Origin: Gemmobacter aquaticus
GTDB lineage: Bacteria; Pseudomonadota; Alphaproteobacteria; Rhodobacterales; Rhodobacteraceae
DNA length: 64,000 nucleotides
Assembly (NCBI RefSeq): GCF_007859075.1
Contig: NZ_VOAK01000025.1
Location: forward strand, 124,001-188,000
Direction: 5' to 3'
The notes below the pieces were generated by a model that ran no database searches, was not told where the DNA came from, and worked only from the letters and a program-made list of their open reading frames with translations. A program made the translations under genes and the position numbers. Shown piece after piece: positions 54,439 through 63,287 of this stretch (positions are counted from its first letter, which is position 1; every line of letters begins with the position of its first letter).

Positions 54439-55350
54439 CTAGGCCAGTGCCATGGCCGCGGTGACGGCCAACATCAGCCCCCAGGTGCGCCAGAGCGCGG
54501 TGCAGGCGGCGTCGATCTCGGCAGGGCCAGGATCGCGGCGGCCCTCGGGGTAAACCCAGGGAAACGCGCGCATCTCGCCGCTGTAGCTCCGCGGGCCAGA
54601 GAGCGAGATGCCCAGAACCACCGCCATCGCGGCCTCGGGCCAGCCCGCGTTGGGCGAGCGGTGCAGCGGGGCATCCCGCAGGATCACCCCTTTGGCATCG
54701 GGCCGCCAATGCGCCAGCGCCAGCAAAAGCGCGGTCAGCCGCGCCGGGATTAGGTTCAACAGGTCATCGAACCGTGCGGCGGCCCAGCCGAATTCCTCGT
54801 GCCGGGGGGTGCGGTGGCCGATCATGCTGTCGGCGGTATTGGTGATCTTGTAAAGCATCAGGCCCGGCAACCCCGCGACCAGATACCAGAACAGGGGCGC
54901 GACCACCCCGTCGGACAGGTTCTCGGCCGCGCTTTCGATGGCGGCGCGGGCCACGGCGGGTGCGTCCATGTTGGCCGTGTCGCGACCGACGATGCGGGCC
55001 ACCTGACGGCGCCCCTCGGGCAGGGACTGCCGCAGGCCATCTGCCACGGCGCGGACGTGATCGACCAGACTGCGCTGCGCCAGAAGGACCGCGACGACGA
55101 CGATCTCGATCACCCCGAAGTCGGGCAGCGCATGGATAAGCCCCCCCAGCAGGATCGCCCCGGCCGCAAGCAGCACCATAGCGAGCACGCCCTTGGCGCG
55201 GCGTGTGCCCCCCTGGTTCAGGCGCTTGTCCATCCAGCCCACGGCCCTTCCCATGAGGACGGCCGGATGCGGCCAGCGGTCCCAGAGCCATCTGGGCTCA
55301 CCGAAAACGGCGTCGAGCAGCATGGCTGGCAACGCGAGGAGCGCGGTCAT
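54439..55350 (-). CDS. cobD: Adenosylcobinamide-phosphate synthase
   Basis: The 303-residue membrane protein attaches the aminopropanol phosphate side chain to adenosylcobyric acid in cobalamin synthesis (CbiB in enteric nomenclature). It has five hydrophobic segments and the family blocks [23 protein letters not shown] (opening), [46 protein letters not shown]-type region and [12 protein letters not shown]. Start 55350 overlaps the cobC stop by 4 bp. Confidence 0.95.
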   Translation of the reverse strand: MTALLALPAMLLDAVFGEPRWLWDRWPHPAVLMGRAVGWMDKRLNQGGTRRAKGVLAMVLLAAGAILLGGLIHALPDFGVIEIVVVAVLLAQRSLVDHVRAVADGLRQSLPEGRRQVARIVGRDTANMDAPAVARAAIESAAENLSDGVVAPLFWYLVAGLPGLMLYKITNTADSMIGHRTPRHEEFGWAAARFDDLLNLIPARLTALLLALAHWRPDAKGVILRDAPLHRSPNAGWPEAAMAVVLGISLSGPRSYSGEMRAFPWVYPEGRRDPGPAEIDAACTALWRTWGLMLAVTAAMALA

Positions 55351-56315
55351 GCTGCCGTCTCCGTCATCGTGGCAAGGGCCTGTTCCAGCCGATCCCAGCC
55401 GTGTGCGGGTGGCAGACCAAGCCGCAGCCATGTGCCGCTATAGGGGAAGATGCGGCTCCAAATGCGCTGCCGGGCAAGCCGGTCTTGCCAGAGCGCGGCG
55501 TCCTCCACCTGATAGAGACGGAAGAGCGTCGTCCCGCCGACAAGGCGCGCACCGCGTGCGCAGACCATCGCATCAAGCCGCGTGGCATCCTGCGCAAGGC
55601 GTGCCCGCGTTGTCTCGGCCCAGACGAGATCCGACAGGGCTGCCGCCCCGATCGCCAGGGCCGGGCCCGACACCGCCCAGGGCCCGATCATGTCGGCCAG
55701 TCGGCCGTTTGGGCCGCGCAAGGTTTCGGGATGACCAATCGCAAAGCCAAGTCGCATCCCGGCCAACCCCCAGAACTTGCCAAAGCTCTTCAGGACCAGC
55801 GTTCCGGGGTAAGCGGTGCGGGCGATCATGCTCGTCTCAGGGGCGATATCGCCAAAGCTTTCGTCCACGACGGTCAGTTGCGTACCACGGACGCTTTCAG
55901 GCCAGAGCTTTCCATCAGGATTGTTCGGATGGACATGCACATGGACCGGGGCTGTGGCGTCGGTCACCGGGAGCCCTGCGTTGTGAAAGGCGCGGGCATG
56001 TTCGTTGTAGGTAGGACCCGGAACATATGCGGGCGCGGGACACAGGGCCGGGATGCGTGCGATCAATGCCGAGGCGCCGGGCGCCGCGACAACCTCGGCC
56101 GCGTCGGGCACACGCCAAAACCTGCGTGCCGCTGCCAGCAGCGATCCGAGTGCCGCGCTGTCGGGCAGGGCAGTCCAGGCATCGGCGGGGAGCGCCGCAA
56201 TCGGATAGGGCTCCGGATTGATACCGGTCGACAGATCGATCCAGTCGGATCTTGCGCCACCATACTGCCGTGCCGCGGCGTCGATCCCTCCGCCGTGATC
56301 TGCAGTTTGTGCCAT
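55347..56315 (-). CDS. cobC: Threonine-phosphate decarboxylase
   Basis: The 322-residue PLP enzyme makes (R)-1-amino-2-propanol phosphate from threonine phosphate for the nucleotide loop of cobalamin. It has [21 protein letters not shown]-like [20 protein letters not shown] and the PLP-lysine segment [28 protein letters not shown] lies upstream of the start at 56315. It forms a two-gene unit with cobD; no other cobalamin gene is in the window. No cobalamin riboswitch is visible in the upstream gap. Confidence 0.94.
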   Translation of the reverse strand: MAQTADHGGGIDAAARQYGGARSDWIDLSTGINPEPYPIAALPADAWTALPDSAALGSLLAAARRFWRVPDAAEVVAAPGASALIARIPALCPAPAYVPGPTYNEHARAFHNAGLPVTDATAPVHVHVHPNNPDGKLWPESVRGTQLTVVDESFGDIAPETSMIARTAYPGTLVLKSFGKFWGLAGMRLGFAIGHPETLRGPNGRLADMIGPWAVSGPALAIGAAALSDLVWAETTRARLAQDATRLDAMVCARGARLVGGTTLFRLYQVEDAALWQDRLARQRIWSRIFPYSGTWLRLGLPPAHGWDRLEQALATMTETAA

Positions 56316-56409
56316 GCGCCTTCCCCCGTCTTGTTGCGCCAAGAATGCCGATCCGCGACGTAAGCGCAACCACTCTCCCGGACACACCGCAGCCAATCGC
56401 AAGCCTGCA

Positions 56410-56446
56410 TGTCGCAAGCCTGTCGCGGTGTGTCGTCTGGTTGTCT
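56410..56446 (+). promoter_or_regulatory. Helically phased TGTC(GC) repeats
   Basis: TGTCGC at 56410 and 56421, TGTCGT at 56431 and TGTC at 56442 are spaced 11, 10 and 11 bp apart. They precede the small gene at 56520 and lie between it and the divergent cobC. The same hexamer or its complement occurs upstream of genes at 35499 and 40294. Confidence 0.45.
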
Positions 56447-56519
56447 TGATTTTTCGTCACATTGGCAGAGACTTGAACTTATTGCTTTAGAGATTCGGTG
56501 TTCTTTAGGGGGTTTCGAC

Positions 56520-56867
56520 ATGTTGGAACATTTGACGGATGAGATTCGTGACGGGCTGGGACTGGCCCGGCAACGCAAGGCACGGCGGTCGCGCCTGCGG
56601 GTTCAGTTCGGCGATGCCTTCTATCCGGTTCTGGGGTTGACGGAGTCGACACTCGTCTTTGCGGCTGACACCCTTCCCCGGTTGCGCGGCTGCGTCGACG
56701 TGTTTGACGGTGCGCGTCATATCCTGCAGGGGCTTGTAATTGCGGCGCAGGCCGAGGGCGGCTTGATCACCTGCGCCTTCAAGCGGCGTAATGTGGTCAG
56801 CGAGACGCCTCCTGCGGACTATCTGCGTGACCCTGATGCGCCGGTGGGGCTCCTGCCTCGGCACTAG
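56520..56867 (+). CDS. Small protein, PilZ-like fold possible
   Basis: The 115-residue product is preceded by AGGGGG. After a charged helix (LEHLTDEIRDGLGLARQRKA) comes a compact beta-rich stretch: RRSRLRVQFGDAFYPVLGLT through LITCAFKRRNVVS. Basic residues near the start of the barrel and a closing beta segment resemble a PilZ domain, but the DxSxxG motif needed for cyclic-di-GMP binding is absent. I would call it uncharacterised, with possible PilZ ancestry. It has a promoter with phased TGTC repeats and is 45 bp upstream of the AraC-type gene. Confidence 0.75.
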   Translation: MLEHLTDEIRDGLGLARQRKARRSRLRVQFGDAFYPVLGLTESTLVFAADTLPRLRGCVDVFDGARHILQGLVIAAQAEGGLITCAFKRRNVVSETPPADYLRDPDAPVGLLPRH

Positions 56868-56912
56868 ACTGTCGTGCTGCATCCGTGCGCCGGGATGTGT
56901 TAAAGATCGAGC

Positions 56913-57932
56913 ATGATTGATCGTTTTCCGGCCCGTCTTGCGATTGTCCATATGCTGCCTGCAGTTGCGGCGGCCCATGGCGTTGATCATCGCCAGATCC
57001 TTGCAAGCGTCGGGGTTGACGGCGGCGATGACGGCTGGGCGAACGGGGTGGTGGCGCGCGCGCGTATCGCCGAGGTCTTGGCAACTCTGGCACGGCGTAC
57101 CGGAGATGCCATGATCGGGCTCGATCTCGCGCGTGCCGCCGATCCCGGTGCGCTTGGTCCGCCGGGGCTTGCGCTTGGGGCGGGGCGGACGCTCGGCCAG
57201 TCTCTCATGTCCCACATCCGTCAGATGCCGGCGCTGCAGGGTGGTGTCTCCTACCGGCTGGAGCGGAGCGGGGCGTCGGCACGGCTGACGCACCGCCTGT
57301 GGGGCGGAACCGCCGAAGAGGCGCGCGTGTTGAACGAGGGGGTGGCAGGTTTCATCGTGGGCGCCATTCGCGGCATTCTGGGCGATGATTGCGCCGCGCT
57401 GCATGTCACGCTGCCGCACCGTCCTTTGGCCTGTACGCGCGATTATGACGACAGGCTGGGCGCTGCCGTAACGTTCCGCGCAGGCGACGGCATCGTGATC
57501 GAGTTTGATGCGGCGCTTCTTGACCAGCCGAACTGTCGTCTCGCGGATGGGCCGGGCGGGCCCGCACTGCCCCTCGATCGCGACAGCGGGCGGATCGAGG
57601 ATGAGGCGCTGATCACCGCGCTCGACCTCCTGTTCGTCCCCGCAGCCATGGCGGGGCAGGTTTCCGTCGAATGCGCGGCGCGCGCGCTTGGGCTTTCGCC
57701 CCGCAGCTTGCAGCGCCGGCTTGCCGCCCTTGGCACCAGCTATGAGCGCCAGCTCGACGACTGGCGGCACAGATCTGCCCGGCAGGCACTTGTCGGGGGC
57801 GAGACCCCGATCCAGACCATTGCGCGGGGTCTTGGCTACGCCGATGCTTCGCATTTCATTCGTGCATTCCACCGGTGGGAAGGCAGCGCACCTGCCGAAT
57901 GGCGCAAGACGCGGCGGGCCGATCCTCTCTGA
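56913..57932 (+). CDS. AraC family transcriptional regulator
   Basis: The 339-residue protein has an AraC-type C-terminal double HTH: AARALGLSPRSLQRRLAALG and IQTIARGLGYADASHFIRAF, ending HRWEGSAPAEWRKTRR. The N-terminal about 200 residues match the OruR-like arabinose-binding domain (PF12625-type). It should act as an activator or repressor responding to a small ligand, unidentified. It lies upstream of the sulfatase on the same strand, with a 336-bp gap, so control of the sulfatase is plausible but unproven. Confidence 0.92.
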   Translation: MIDRFPARLAIVHMLPAVAAAHGVDHRQILASVGVDGGDDGWANGVVARARIAEVLATLARRTGDAMIGLDLARAADPGALGPPGLALGAGRTLGQSLMSHIRQMPALQGGVSYRLERSGASARLTHRLWGGTAEEARVLNEGVAGFIVGAIRGILGDDCAALHVTLPHRPLACTRDYDDRLGAAVTFRAGDGIVIEFDAALLDQPNCRLADGPGGPALPLDRDSGRIEDEALITALDLLFVPAAMAGQVSVECAARALGLSPRSLQRRLAALGTSYERQLDDWRHRSARQALVGGETPIQTIARGLGYADASHFIRAFHRWEGSAPAEWRKTRRADPL

Positions 57933-58268
57933 ACTGTGAATCTGCGCCTGGGTTTGGCGTGAAATGGCAATTGAGGGGTGCGTGGCGCTGTCTTAGCCTT
58001 CTGCGCATGCAAGGCAGAGGGGGCGATACGCGCAAGGCAGCTGATCAGGGGTGGGGGGATTGCCCGAAGCACGCCTGCGCCTGCCCCCTCTGCAATCGAA
58101 CCACCGGGTTTGCCCCGCAGCGGGAACGGCGCCTTTGACTGGATACCCGAATGCGATTATCCCGAAAATCCCCTGCATCTGGCGCAGCGCGCTGCCTTGT
58201 CTCCGCAGATCTTCTCCTTAGATCGGCGGTTGCCGACCAACTTGCCCGCACTTGAACATGAGGCATCC
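57933..58268. other. 336-bp gap between AraC gene and sulfatase
   Basis: I see no convincing gene. It contains an 11-bp inverted repeat (listed separately) and GAGG near 58261 as the likely ribosome site of the sulfatase. The rest shows no tRNA or riboswitch signature I can recognise. Confidence 0.5.
58014..58093 (+). other. 11-bp inverted repeat with 58-base loop upstream of sulfatase
   Basis: GCAGAGGGGGC (58014-58024) is a perfect complement of GCCCCCTCTGC (58083-58093). The loop has further GC-rich stretches. It could fold as an RNA element or be a cruciform or operator pair. Confidence 0.4.
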
Positions 58269-59708
58269 ATGAACGACCTTTCCAATGAAGCCGGTGACCC
58301 GACCCGCCGTGATGTGCTTGCCGGAGCCGCGGGCTTTCTGGCCGCGATCACTGGGCTTGCGGTGCTGGCTGACCCTGCCCGCGCGCAGGCTGTGCGCAAG
58401 CCGCATATCGTCTATATCCTCGCCGATGATCTGGGCTTTGCCGATGTGGGATTCCACGGATCGGACATCGCGACCCCGAATATAGACCGTCTGGCCGCCG
58501 AAGGGGCGCGGCTCACGCAGTTTTACACGCAACCGCTCTGCACGCCGACCCGCGCGGCTCTGATGACGGGCCGCTGGCCGCTGCGCTACGGGTTGCAGAC
58601 GGGGGTTATCCCTTCGGGTGCGGTCTACGGGCTTGACCTGAAGGAACGGATTCTGCCGCAGATCCTGAAAGACGTGGGCTATTCGACGGCGCTGGTCGGC
58701 AAATGGCATCTTGGGCATGGTGACCGCGCGCTTTGGCCGATGCAGCGGGGCTTTGACTATTTCTACGGCCCGCTGGTCGGCGAGATCGATCACTTCAAGC
58801 ATGAGGCCCATGGCGTCACCGACTGGTATCGTGGCAACGAACTTCTGGTCGAAGAGGGATATGACACCGACCTTTTCGGCGCTGATGCCGTCCGCATGAT
58901 TGGTGCGCATGACGCCTCTGTGCCGCTCTTCCTCTATCTCGCCTTCACTGCGCCGCATACGCCCTATCAGGCGCCGGACCAGTGGCTCGAAAAATATGCC
59001 CATATCGAGGATAGCCAGCGTCGTGCCTATGCTGCGATGATCTCGGCGATGGATGACCAGATCGGGCAGGTCGTGGCCGCACTGGAGGCAGCCGGCATGC
59101 GTGAGGATACGTTGATCGTCTTTCACAGCGACAATGGCGGCACGCGCAACAAGATGTTTACCGGGGAGTCTGCGGTCGCGGGCGATCTGCCGCCCCGCAA
59201 TGACCCGCTGCGCGAGGGCAAGGGCTCGCTCTATGAAGGGGGCACGCGCGTCGTGGCGCTGGCCAACTGGCCCGGACGCATCACCCCTGGCGAGACACAA
59301 GGCCCCATGCATGTGGTCGACATGCTGCCGACGCTTGCGGGACTTGCCGGTGCTGGCCTGACCGGAACCCAACCGCTTGACGGGGTCGATGTCTGGCAGA
59401 CCGTTTCGGGCGGGCAACCCTCACCGCGTCAGGACATGGTCTACAACGTCGAACCCACACAAGGCGCACTGCGGGTGGGGGACTGGAAGCTGCACTGGAT
59501 CCCGGCGCTGCCGCCGATGATCGAGCTGTTCGATCTTGCGAAAGATCCGGGCGAGACGACCAACGTCGCGGATGAACATCCCGAGGTCGTCGCCGATCTG
59601 CAGGACCGCGTGATCGAACTGGCCCGCAGCATGGCTCCGCCCCTGTTCTATGGCAACGCGCTGGCCGCCACGCTATCGGCCCCTCTGGCCACGCCGACGG
59701 ATCCGTGA
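58269..59708 (+). CDS. Tat-exported sulfatase (arylsulfatase family)
   Basis: The 479-residue protein has a twin-arginine signal (PTRRDVLAGAAGFLAAITGL, Arg 13-14) and so is exported folded, fitting a metalloenzyme. The formylglycine motif is CTPTR with Cys 91; metal ligands D53 and D54 lie in ILADDLGFADVG, and HSDNGG is present. It hydrolyses sulfate esters or sulfonates in the periplasm; specificity is unknown. Cys-type sulfatases need a formylglycine-generating enzyme, and none is in the window. Two residues of its last Leu-rich tail are unremarkable. A terminator-like hairpin follows at 59874. Confidence 0.94.
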   Translation: MNDLSNEAGDPTRRDVLAGAAGFLAAITGLAVLADPARAQAVRKPHIVYILADDLGFADVGFHGSDIATPNIDRLAAEGARLTQFYTQPLCTPTRAALMTGRWPLRYGLQTGVIPSGAVYGLDLKERILPQILKDVGYSTALVGKWHLGHGDRALWPMQRGFDYFYGPLVGEIDHFKHEAHGVTDWYRGNELLVEEGYDTDLFGADAVRMIGAHDASVPLFLYLAFTAPHTPYQAPDQWLEKYAHIEDSQRRAYAAMISAMDDQIGQVVAALEAAGMREDTLIVFHSDNGGTRNKMFTGESAVAGDLPPRNDPLREGKGSLYEGGTRVVALANWPGRITPGETQGPMHVVDMLPTLAGLAGAGLTGTQPLDGVDVWQTVSGGQPSPRQDMVYNVEPTQGALRVGDWKLHWIPALPPMIELFDLAKDPGETTNVADEHPEVVADLQDRVIELARSMAPPLFYGNALAATLSAPLATPTDP

Positions 59709-59829
59709 TCGGCGTTTGATGATCGCCGGGGCTGCCAACGGGCGGGGCAAAACGCCTGCCAGAAGGCGGCCCCTCCTCCGCGATTCACGCTATTGAATGA
59801 ATGTCGCTGGCGAGCAGCGCCCTCTCTGA

Positions 59830-59844
59830 CTGACCGTCGGTCAG
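59830..59844. promoter_or_regulatory. CTGACCG-T-CGGTCAG palindrome
   Basis: A perfect dyad of 7-bp arms around one base. TGACCGNCGGTCA-type dyads are common TetR-family operators, but no TetR gene lies in the window. Confidence 0.4.
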
Positions 59845-59873
59845 ACAGGGCCGCATCGGCCAAGCCCCAATAG

Positions 59874-59896
59874 AACAGCCTTCATGGGCTGTTTTC
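59874..59896 (+). terminator. Candidate terminator after the sulfatase
   Basis: AACAGCC (59874-59880), loop TTCATG, GGCTGTT (59887-59893), then TT. The arm is short, so strength is uncertain. Confidence 0.5.
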
Positions 59897-60144
59897 TGAC
59901 ATTTCTCACCCCCGCAGAGCCACGGCGCGCCGTGCGGCTTTGGTTCGGGCCCTGTCCAGCGGCGCATAAATGGGTCGCTTCGGGGGCCAAGCGTTCAGGT
60001 CCATCGTCATCGGTGATGGACGCGCCGCAAAAGAATCAATCGGCAGGTGAAATATTCATCCATCTGGCTGATGCCCGGCATGGGACGATTCCGCAGACTG
60101 AAGGGGAACCAGAAGCAGTGCGCTGCGGTTCGAACATTCCCTCC

Positions 60145-60160
60145 CGGTTCTTCAGAACCG
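60145..60160 (+). promoter_or_regulatory. CGGTTCT-TC-AGAACCG palindrome in the flp leader
   Basis: A perfect dyad (60145-60160) ends 27 bp before the flp start. An upstream GCGGTTC at 60125-60131 can compete for the same GAACCGC. It could be a leader hairpin or an operator. Confidence 0.4.
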
Positions 60161-60187
60161 CTGTTCATGTCATCGAAGGAGTATTTC

Positions 60188-60370
60188 ATGCGTACCCAGC
60201 TTAGCCAGCTTCTCCGCCGTTTCGCCCGCGATGATCGCGGCGTCACGCTTGTCGAATACGGCATTGCCCTGATCCTCGCGATCGCCGTGGGTACCACGGC
60301 ACTGACCAACCTCGGTGACGAGGTTGAGGACCAGATGGGAGATGCAGAAACCCTGATGGCAGACGGTTGA
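60188..60370 (+). CDS. flp: Flp family type IVb pilin
   Basis: The 60-residue major pilin has a short basic leader and the prepilin cleavage region RGVTLVEYGIALILAIAVGT, in which the peptidase cuts after G and the mature chain starts VTLVEY with the Glu at position 5. A perfect AGGAG lies upstream. It polymerises into Tad/Flp pili for surface adhesion. The strong ribosome site and following GC-rich hairpin fit high expression relative to the downstream assembly genes. Confidence 0.96.
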   Translation: MRTQLSQLLRRFARDDRGVTLVEYGIALILAIAVGTTALTNLGDEVEDQMGDAETLMADG

Positions 60371-60388
60371 TCTTCATCTGTCTGCCGG

Positions 60389-60417
60389 CCGGCCCGCTCA
60401 ACCCCGTTGCGGGCCGG
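60389..60417 (+). terminator. Hairpin between flp and cpaB, possible attenuator
   Basis: CCGGCCCGC (60389-60397), loop of 11 bases, GCGGGCCGG (60409-60417), with no strong T-run after it. Partial termination or transcript end-protection could set pilin above assembly proteins. Confidence 0.6.
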
Positions 60418-60444
60418 TTATCCCTCTAGTCCGGAGTAGCCGTC

Positions 60445-61260
60445 ATGGGTTTGCGTTCCCTTCTTGTCGCCGTCGCCGGGGTCGCGCTGGCCGGGGCCTC
60501 GGCCTATGCGACGCGCGAGTATCTAGCGCCGGGCACGGCAACCGCGGCGCCCGAGCGGGGCCCCGATCTGGTTTCTCTGGTGGTGGCAGGCGCGGACATT
60601 CCGCTGGGTCAACCCATCGTGCCGCAGGTGCTTTCCACCATCCCCTGGCCGCGCGAGGCCTTTCCCCCCGGCGCCTTCCGCAATCCAGAGAATCTGTTGC
60701 CCGCGCAGGGTGAGCAGCCACGCCGCGCGACCTACAACATCGCCAAGGGGGATATCCTGCTTGCGTCCAAGGTGTCCGGCTTTGGCGACAAGGTGACCAT
60801 CGTTCAGGCGCTTGGCCCGAACCTGCGCGCCATGGCGATCAAGGTGGGGGCAGAGACGGCAGTGGGCGGGTTCGTCACCCCCGGAGATACGGTCGATATC
60901 GTGCTGACACAGGGCCGCGAGGCTGACCTGAGTGCCGTGACCATCCTGCAGAACATCCGGGTTCTGGGCGTTGATCAGGACGCCGATGTCAAACGCGACC
61001 AGCCCGAAGTGGCCCGGACAGTCACCGTCGAGGTCACGCCCGCGCAGGGCCAGATCCTCGCACTGGCCCAGCAGGCCGGAACATTGCGCCTGTCACTGCG
61101 CGCGCTTGACGAAGCCAAGGACACCGAGCTGCGCGCCGTCAAACTGGGCGACCTTCTCGAAGCTCCCGAACCCGTCGCAGCTGCCCCGACAGAGGCACCG
61201 AAGGTGAACCGCATCAAGGTTCGCCGCGCGAACGAGGTCGAGGTCGTCGAGCTCAACTGA
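60445..61260 (+). CDS. cpaB: Flp pilus assembly protein CpaB (RcpC)
   Basis: The 271-residue protein has an N-terminal membrane segment (LRSLLVAVAGVALAGASAYA) and an SAF/CpaB domain (LVVAGADIPLGQPI, MAIKVGAETAVGGFVTPGDT). It belongs to the periplasmic part of the pilus machine and works with the secretin. It follows flp and leads the assembly genes. Confidence 0.93.
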   Translation: MGLRSLLVAVAGVALAGASAYATREYLAPGTATAAPERGPDLVSLVVAGADIPLGQPIVPQVLSTIPWPREAFPPGAFRNPENLLPAQGEQPRRATYNIAKGDILLASKVSGFGDKVTIVQALGPNLRAMAIKVGAETAVGGFVTPGDTVDIVLTQGREADLSAVTILQNIRVLGVDQDADVKRDQPEVARTVTVEVTPAQGQILALAQQAGTLRLSLRALDEAKDTELRAVKLGDLLEAPEPVAAAPTEAPKVNRIKVRRANEVEVVELN

Positions 61261-61333
61261 TTGCTACAAGTCGTTGTTTTCAAATGCGCCCCCTGCGTCG
61301 GGTGGCCGCGTCTCGCTTTATCGGGTTCATGCC

Positions 61334-62791
61334 ATGTCAGTTGCCCATATCAAAGCATTTGCCAAGGACGAACATGGCACGGTCCTTGTGTTCTGGGCCA
61401 TGTCCCTCGCGGTCATGCTGGGCTTTGTCGCGCTGTCCTTTGACTTTGGCCGCATCGCGTCAACCAAATCCGAATTGCAGGCCTTTGCCGATCACGTGGC
61501 CCTCGCGGCCGCGGGCGAACTGGACGGTCAGGACGATGCGATCACCCGTGCCCAGGCTGCCGCAGCCGACATGATTACCGACCGGCAGACCTTTGGGGCA
61601 GGCGGCCAGACGCTGGATGTGATCGACTATACCTTGACCTTCCTCTCGGCCCTGCCAGACGGCGATACCGAAGCGCTGACCGACATCACGACGGACCCGG
61701 TCGATGCTCTGTACGTGCAGGCAACTGTGGCGCCACGCAATGTGGACACGCCCTTTGCCGATGCGCTGTTCGGTCTGCGCGGGGGTGTTGCGCCCGAGGC
61801 AAACGTGGGCGCGACGGCTGTCGCGGGCTTTACCCAATACGCCTGCGACATCACCCCATTGATGTTTTGCTTGCCAAGTCCCGGCTACAAGGCAGACGAA
61901 AATGTGGGCGATCTGATCCGGCTCAGGTCAGGCGGCAGTGGGGCCGCCTGGGGCCCCGGTGACTTCGGTTTTCTGGACCCCGACAAGGAAGAGGTCGATC
62001 CAACCGGCCCCTGCGCAGGACTATCGGGCAATCGGCTGGATGCCTGCCTGATCGGCGCGGAACGCAGCATCACCCGTTGTTTCGCGCAGCGCGGCGTTGA
62101 CACAGAGCCCGGCCAGAAGGTTGGCATCGAGGACGCGATCTTCAATGTGCGCTTCGACATCTACAAGGCGACGATGAACGGTCGTCGCAACGACCCGAAT
62201 TATCGCCCCGCGCCGAATGTCATCAAGGGCATCGTGCCCCGCAGTGGTGGTGCCTGCATTGGCAACAGCGAGCGGGTGTCTCCTGATACCATGGGACTGC
62301 CGCGGGACGATTGCTTTGCCTCCGGGTCCTGCTCGCGCTTTGGTGACGGCAACTGGAGCGCAGGCCGCACGGCCTATGTCGCCACAAACTATGATGGCGC
62401 AGGTCCAATCGTTCCGGCGGGCGCCACGCGCTACGAATACTACCTGGCCGAAATCGCGGCGGCAGGTGGCCCCGGATCGCGTGCCGCAATCCTGACAGAC
62501 CGCGCTGAAACGGGCCGTGCATCCTGTGCGCCCGCTGCCTCGCCTGACCCGGAACGCCGGATTGTGGTCGCAGCCGCAATCGACTGCACCGCGCATCCCG
62601 TCAGCGGGCGGACGACAAACATCCCCGTTGAAGAGTTCTTCCGCCTGTTTCTGACAGAGCCCGTGGGGCAGGACGCAAGCTCACCCCCACGACTTGATTT
62701 GTGGGTCGAGGTGGTCGGATCGGCGCAAGGCAATGGCGGATCGGGTGGGAACGGAGGGATCGTCCATGACGTCGTCCAGCTCTTCCGCTGA
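61334..62791 (+). CDS. TadG-like minor pilin-type protein
   Basis: The 485-residue protein has a TadE/G-like N-terminus: DEHGTVLVFWAMSLAVMLGF, a single membrane segment followed by SKSELQAFADHVALAAAGEL. The large periplasmic part is Cys-rich with several paired cysteines (ACDITPLMFCLP; SGSCSRFGDG), likely disulfide-bonded. It is Tad-related (PF13400-type). The start at 61334 lacks a strong ribosome site, and the nearest alternative (61274) also lacks one. Its end overlaps the next gene by 26 bp, so they are coupled. Confidence 0.85.
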   Translation: MSVAHIKAFAKDEHGTVLVFWAMSLAVMLGFVALSFDFGRIASTKSELQAFADHVALAAAGELDGQDDAITRAQAAAADMITDRQTFGAGGQTLDVIDYTLTFLSALPDGDTEALTDITTDPVDALYVQATVAPRNVDTPFADALFGLRGGVAPEANVGATAVAGFTQYACDITPLMFCLPSPGYKADENVGDLIRLRSGGSGAAWGPGDFGFLDPDKEEVDPTGPCAGLSGNRLDACLIGAERSITRCFAQRGVDTEPGQKVGIEDAIFNVRFDIYKATMNGRRNDPNYRPAPNVIKGIVPRSGGACIGNSERVSPDTMGLPRDDCFASGSCSRFGDGNWSAGRTAYVATNYDGAGPIVPAGATRYEYYLAEIAAAGGPGSRAAILTDRAETGRASCAPAASPDPERRIVVAAAIDCTAHPVSGRTTNIPVEEFFRLFLTEPVGQDASSPPRLDLWVEVVGSAQGNGGSGGNGGIVHDVVQLFR

Positions 62792-63287
62792 ACATCGCCC
62801 CAAGGGCCTTGGCCTGAGCCGCTTCTGGCGTTCTGAGCGCGGCGCGATCCTCGTCGAGTTCGCGTTGGTCCTTCCGATGATGCTTTTGGTATTCGCTGTC
62901 ATCGTCGAGGGCAGCCGGATGATGTGGTCCTATCAGGCGGCGATTTCTGGCGTGCGTGATGCAACGCGCTATCTGGCGCGTATCCTGCCATCGGATATCT
63001 GCGCAAGCGGCGGGACGGCAGACAGCTATGCCGGCACGATCACCGCCATCGTCGACCGCAGCATCTCTGGTGGGTCAGTCGTGCCGGGCGGGATCACGAT
63101 TCAGACTGTCACACCGTCATTCACTTGCCACGAAGGCAGCTATCGCGGCGGCAATGTTGCGGTGGCGGAGGTGGCAGCCCAGGTCGAGATCACATTCCCG
63201 CTGGTCCGTGTGTTGCAGTTCTTTGGCGCAGCGTCCGAGCGCTTTACGACCACGATCACCGACAGATCACGGGTGTTTGGCGCATGA
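62766..63287 (+). CDS. TadE-like minor pilin
   Basis: The 173-residue protein has the TadE motif FWRSERGAILVEFALVLPMM (membrane segment with the Glu of the type IV pilin-like region) and a periplasmic domain with paired Cys (ICASGG; FTCHEG). It is a pseudopilin likely to help assemble the Flp pilus. GGAGG lies upstream of the ATG at 62766. It overlaps both neighbours, giving a tight operon. Confidence 0.9.
   Translation: MTSSSSSAEHRPKGLGLSRFWRSERGAILVEFALVLPMMLLVFAVIVEGSRMMWSYQAAISGVRDATRYLARILPSDICASGGTADSYAGTITAIVDRSISGGSVVPGGITIQTVTPSFTCHEGSYRGGNVAVAEVAAQVEITFPLVRVLQFFGAASERFTTTITDRSRVFGA

Larger units (their letters stand above)
59709..60187. other. 479-bp gap between sulfatase and flp
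   Basis: No convincing gene. It holds a TetR-like palindrome (59830-59844), a terminator-like hairpin (59874-59896), a palindrome near 60145, and the promoter and leader of the Tad operon. Possible open frames here are short and lack ribosome sites or recognisable motifs. Confidence 0.55.

Noticed and set aside
56316-56519. Cobalamin riboswitch before cobC
   Set aside because: No B12-box-like segment is seen on the minus strand; the region instead carries TGTC repeats and belongs to the divergent small gene.
59709-60187. Gene in the 479-bp gap before flp
   Set aside because: Possible open frames are short, lack ribosome sites, and have random-looking composition.
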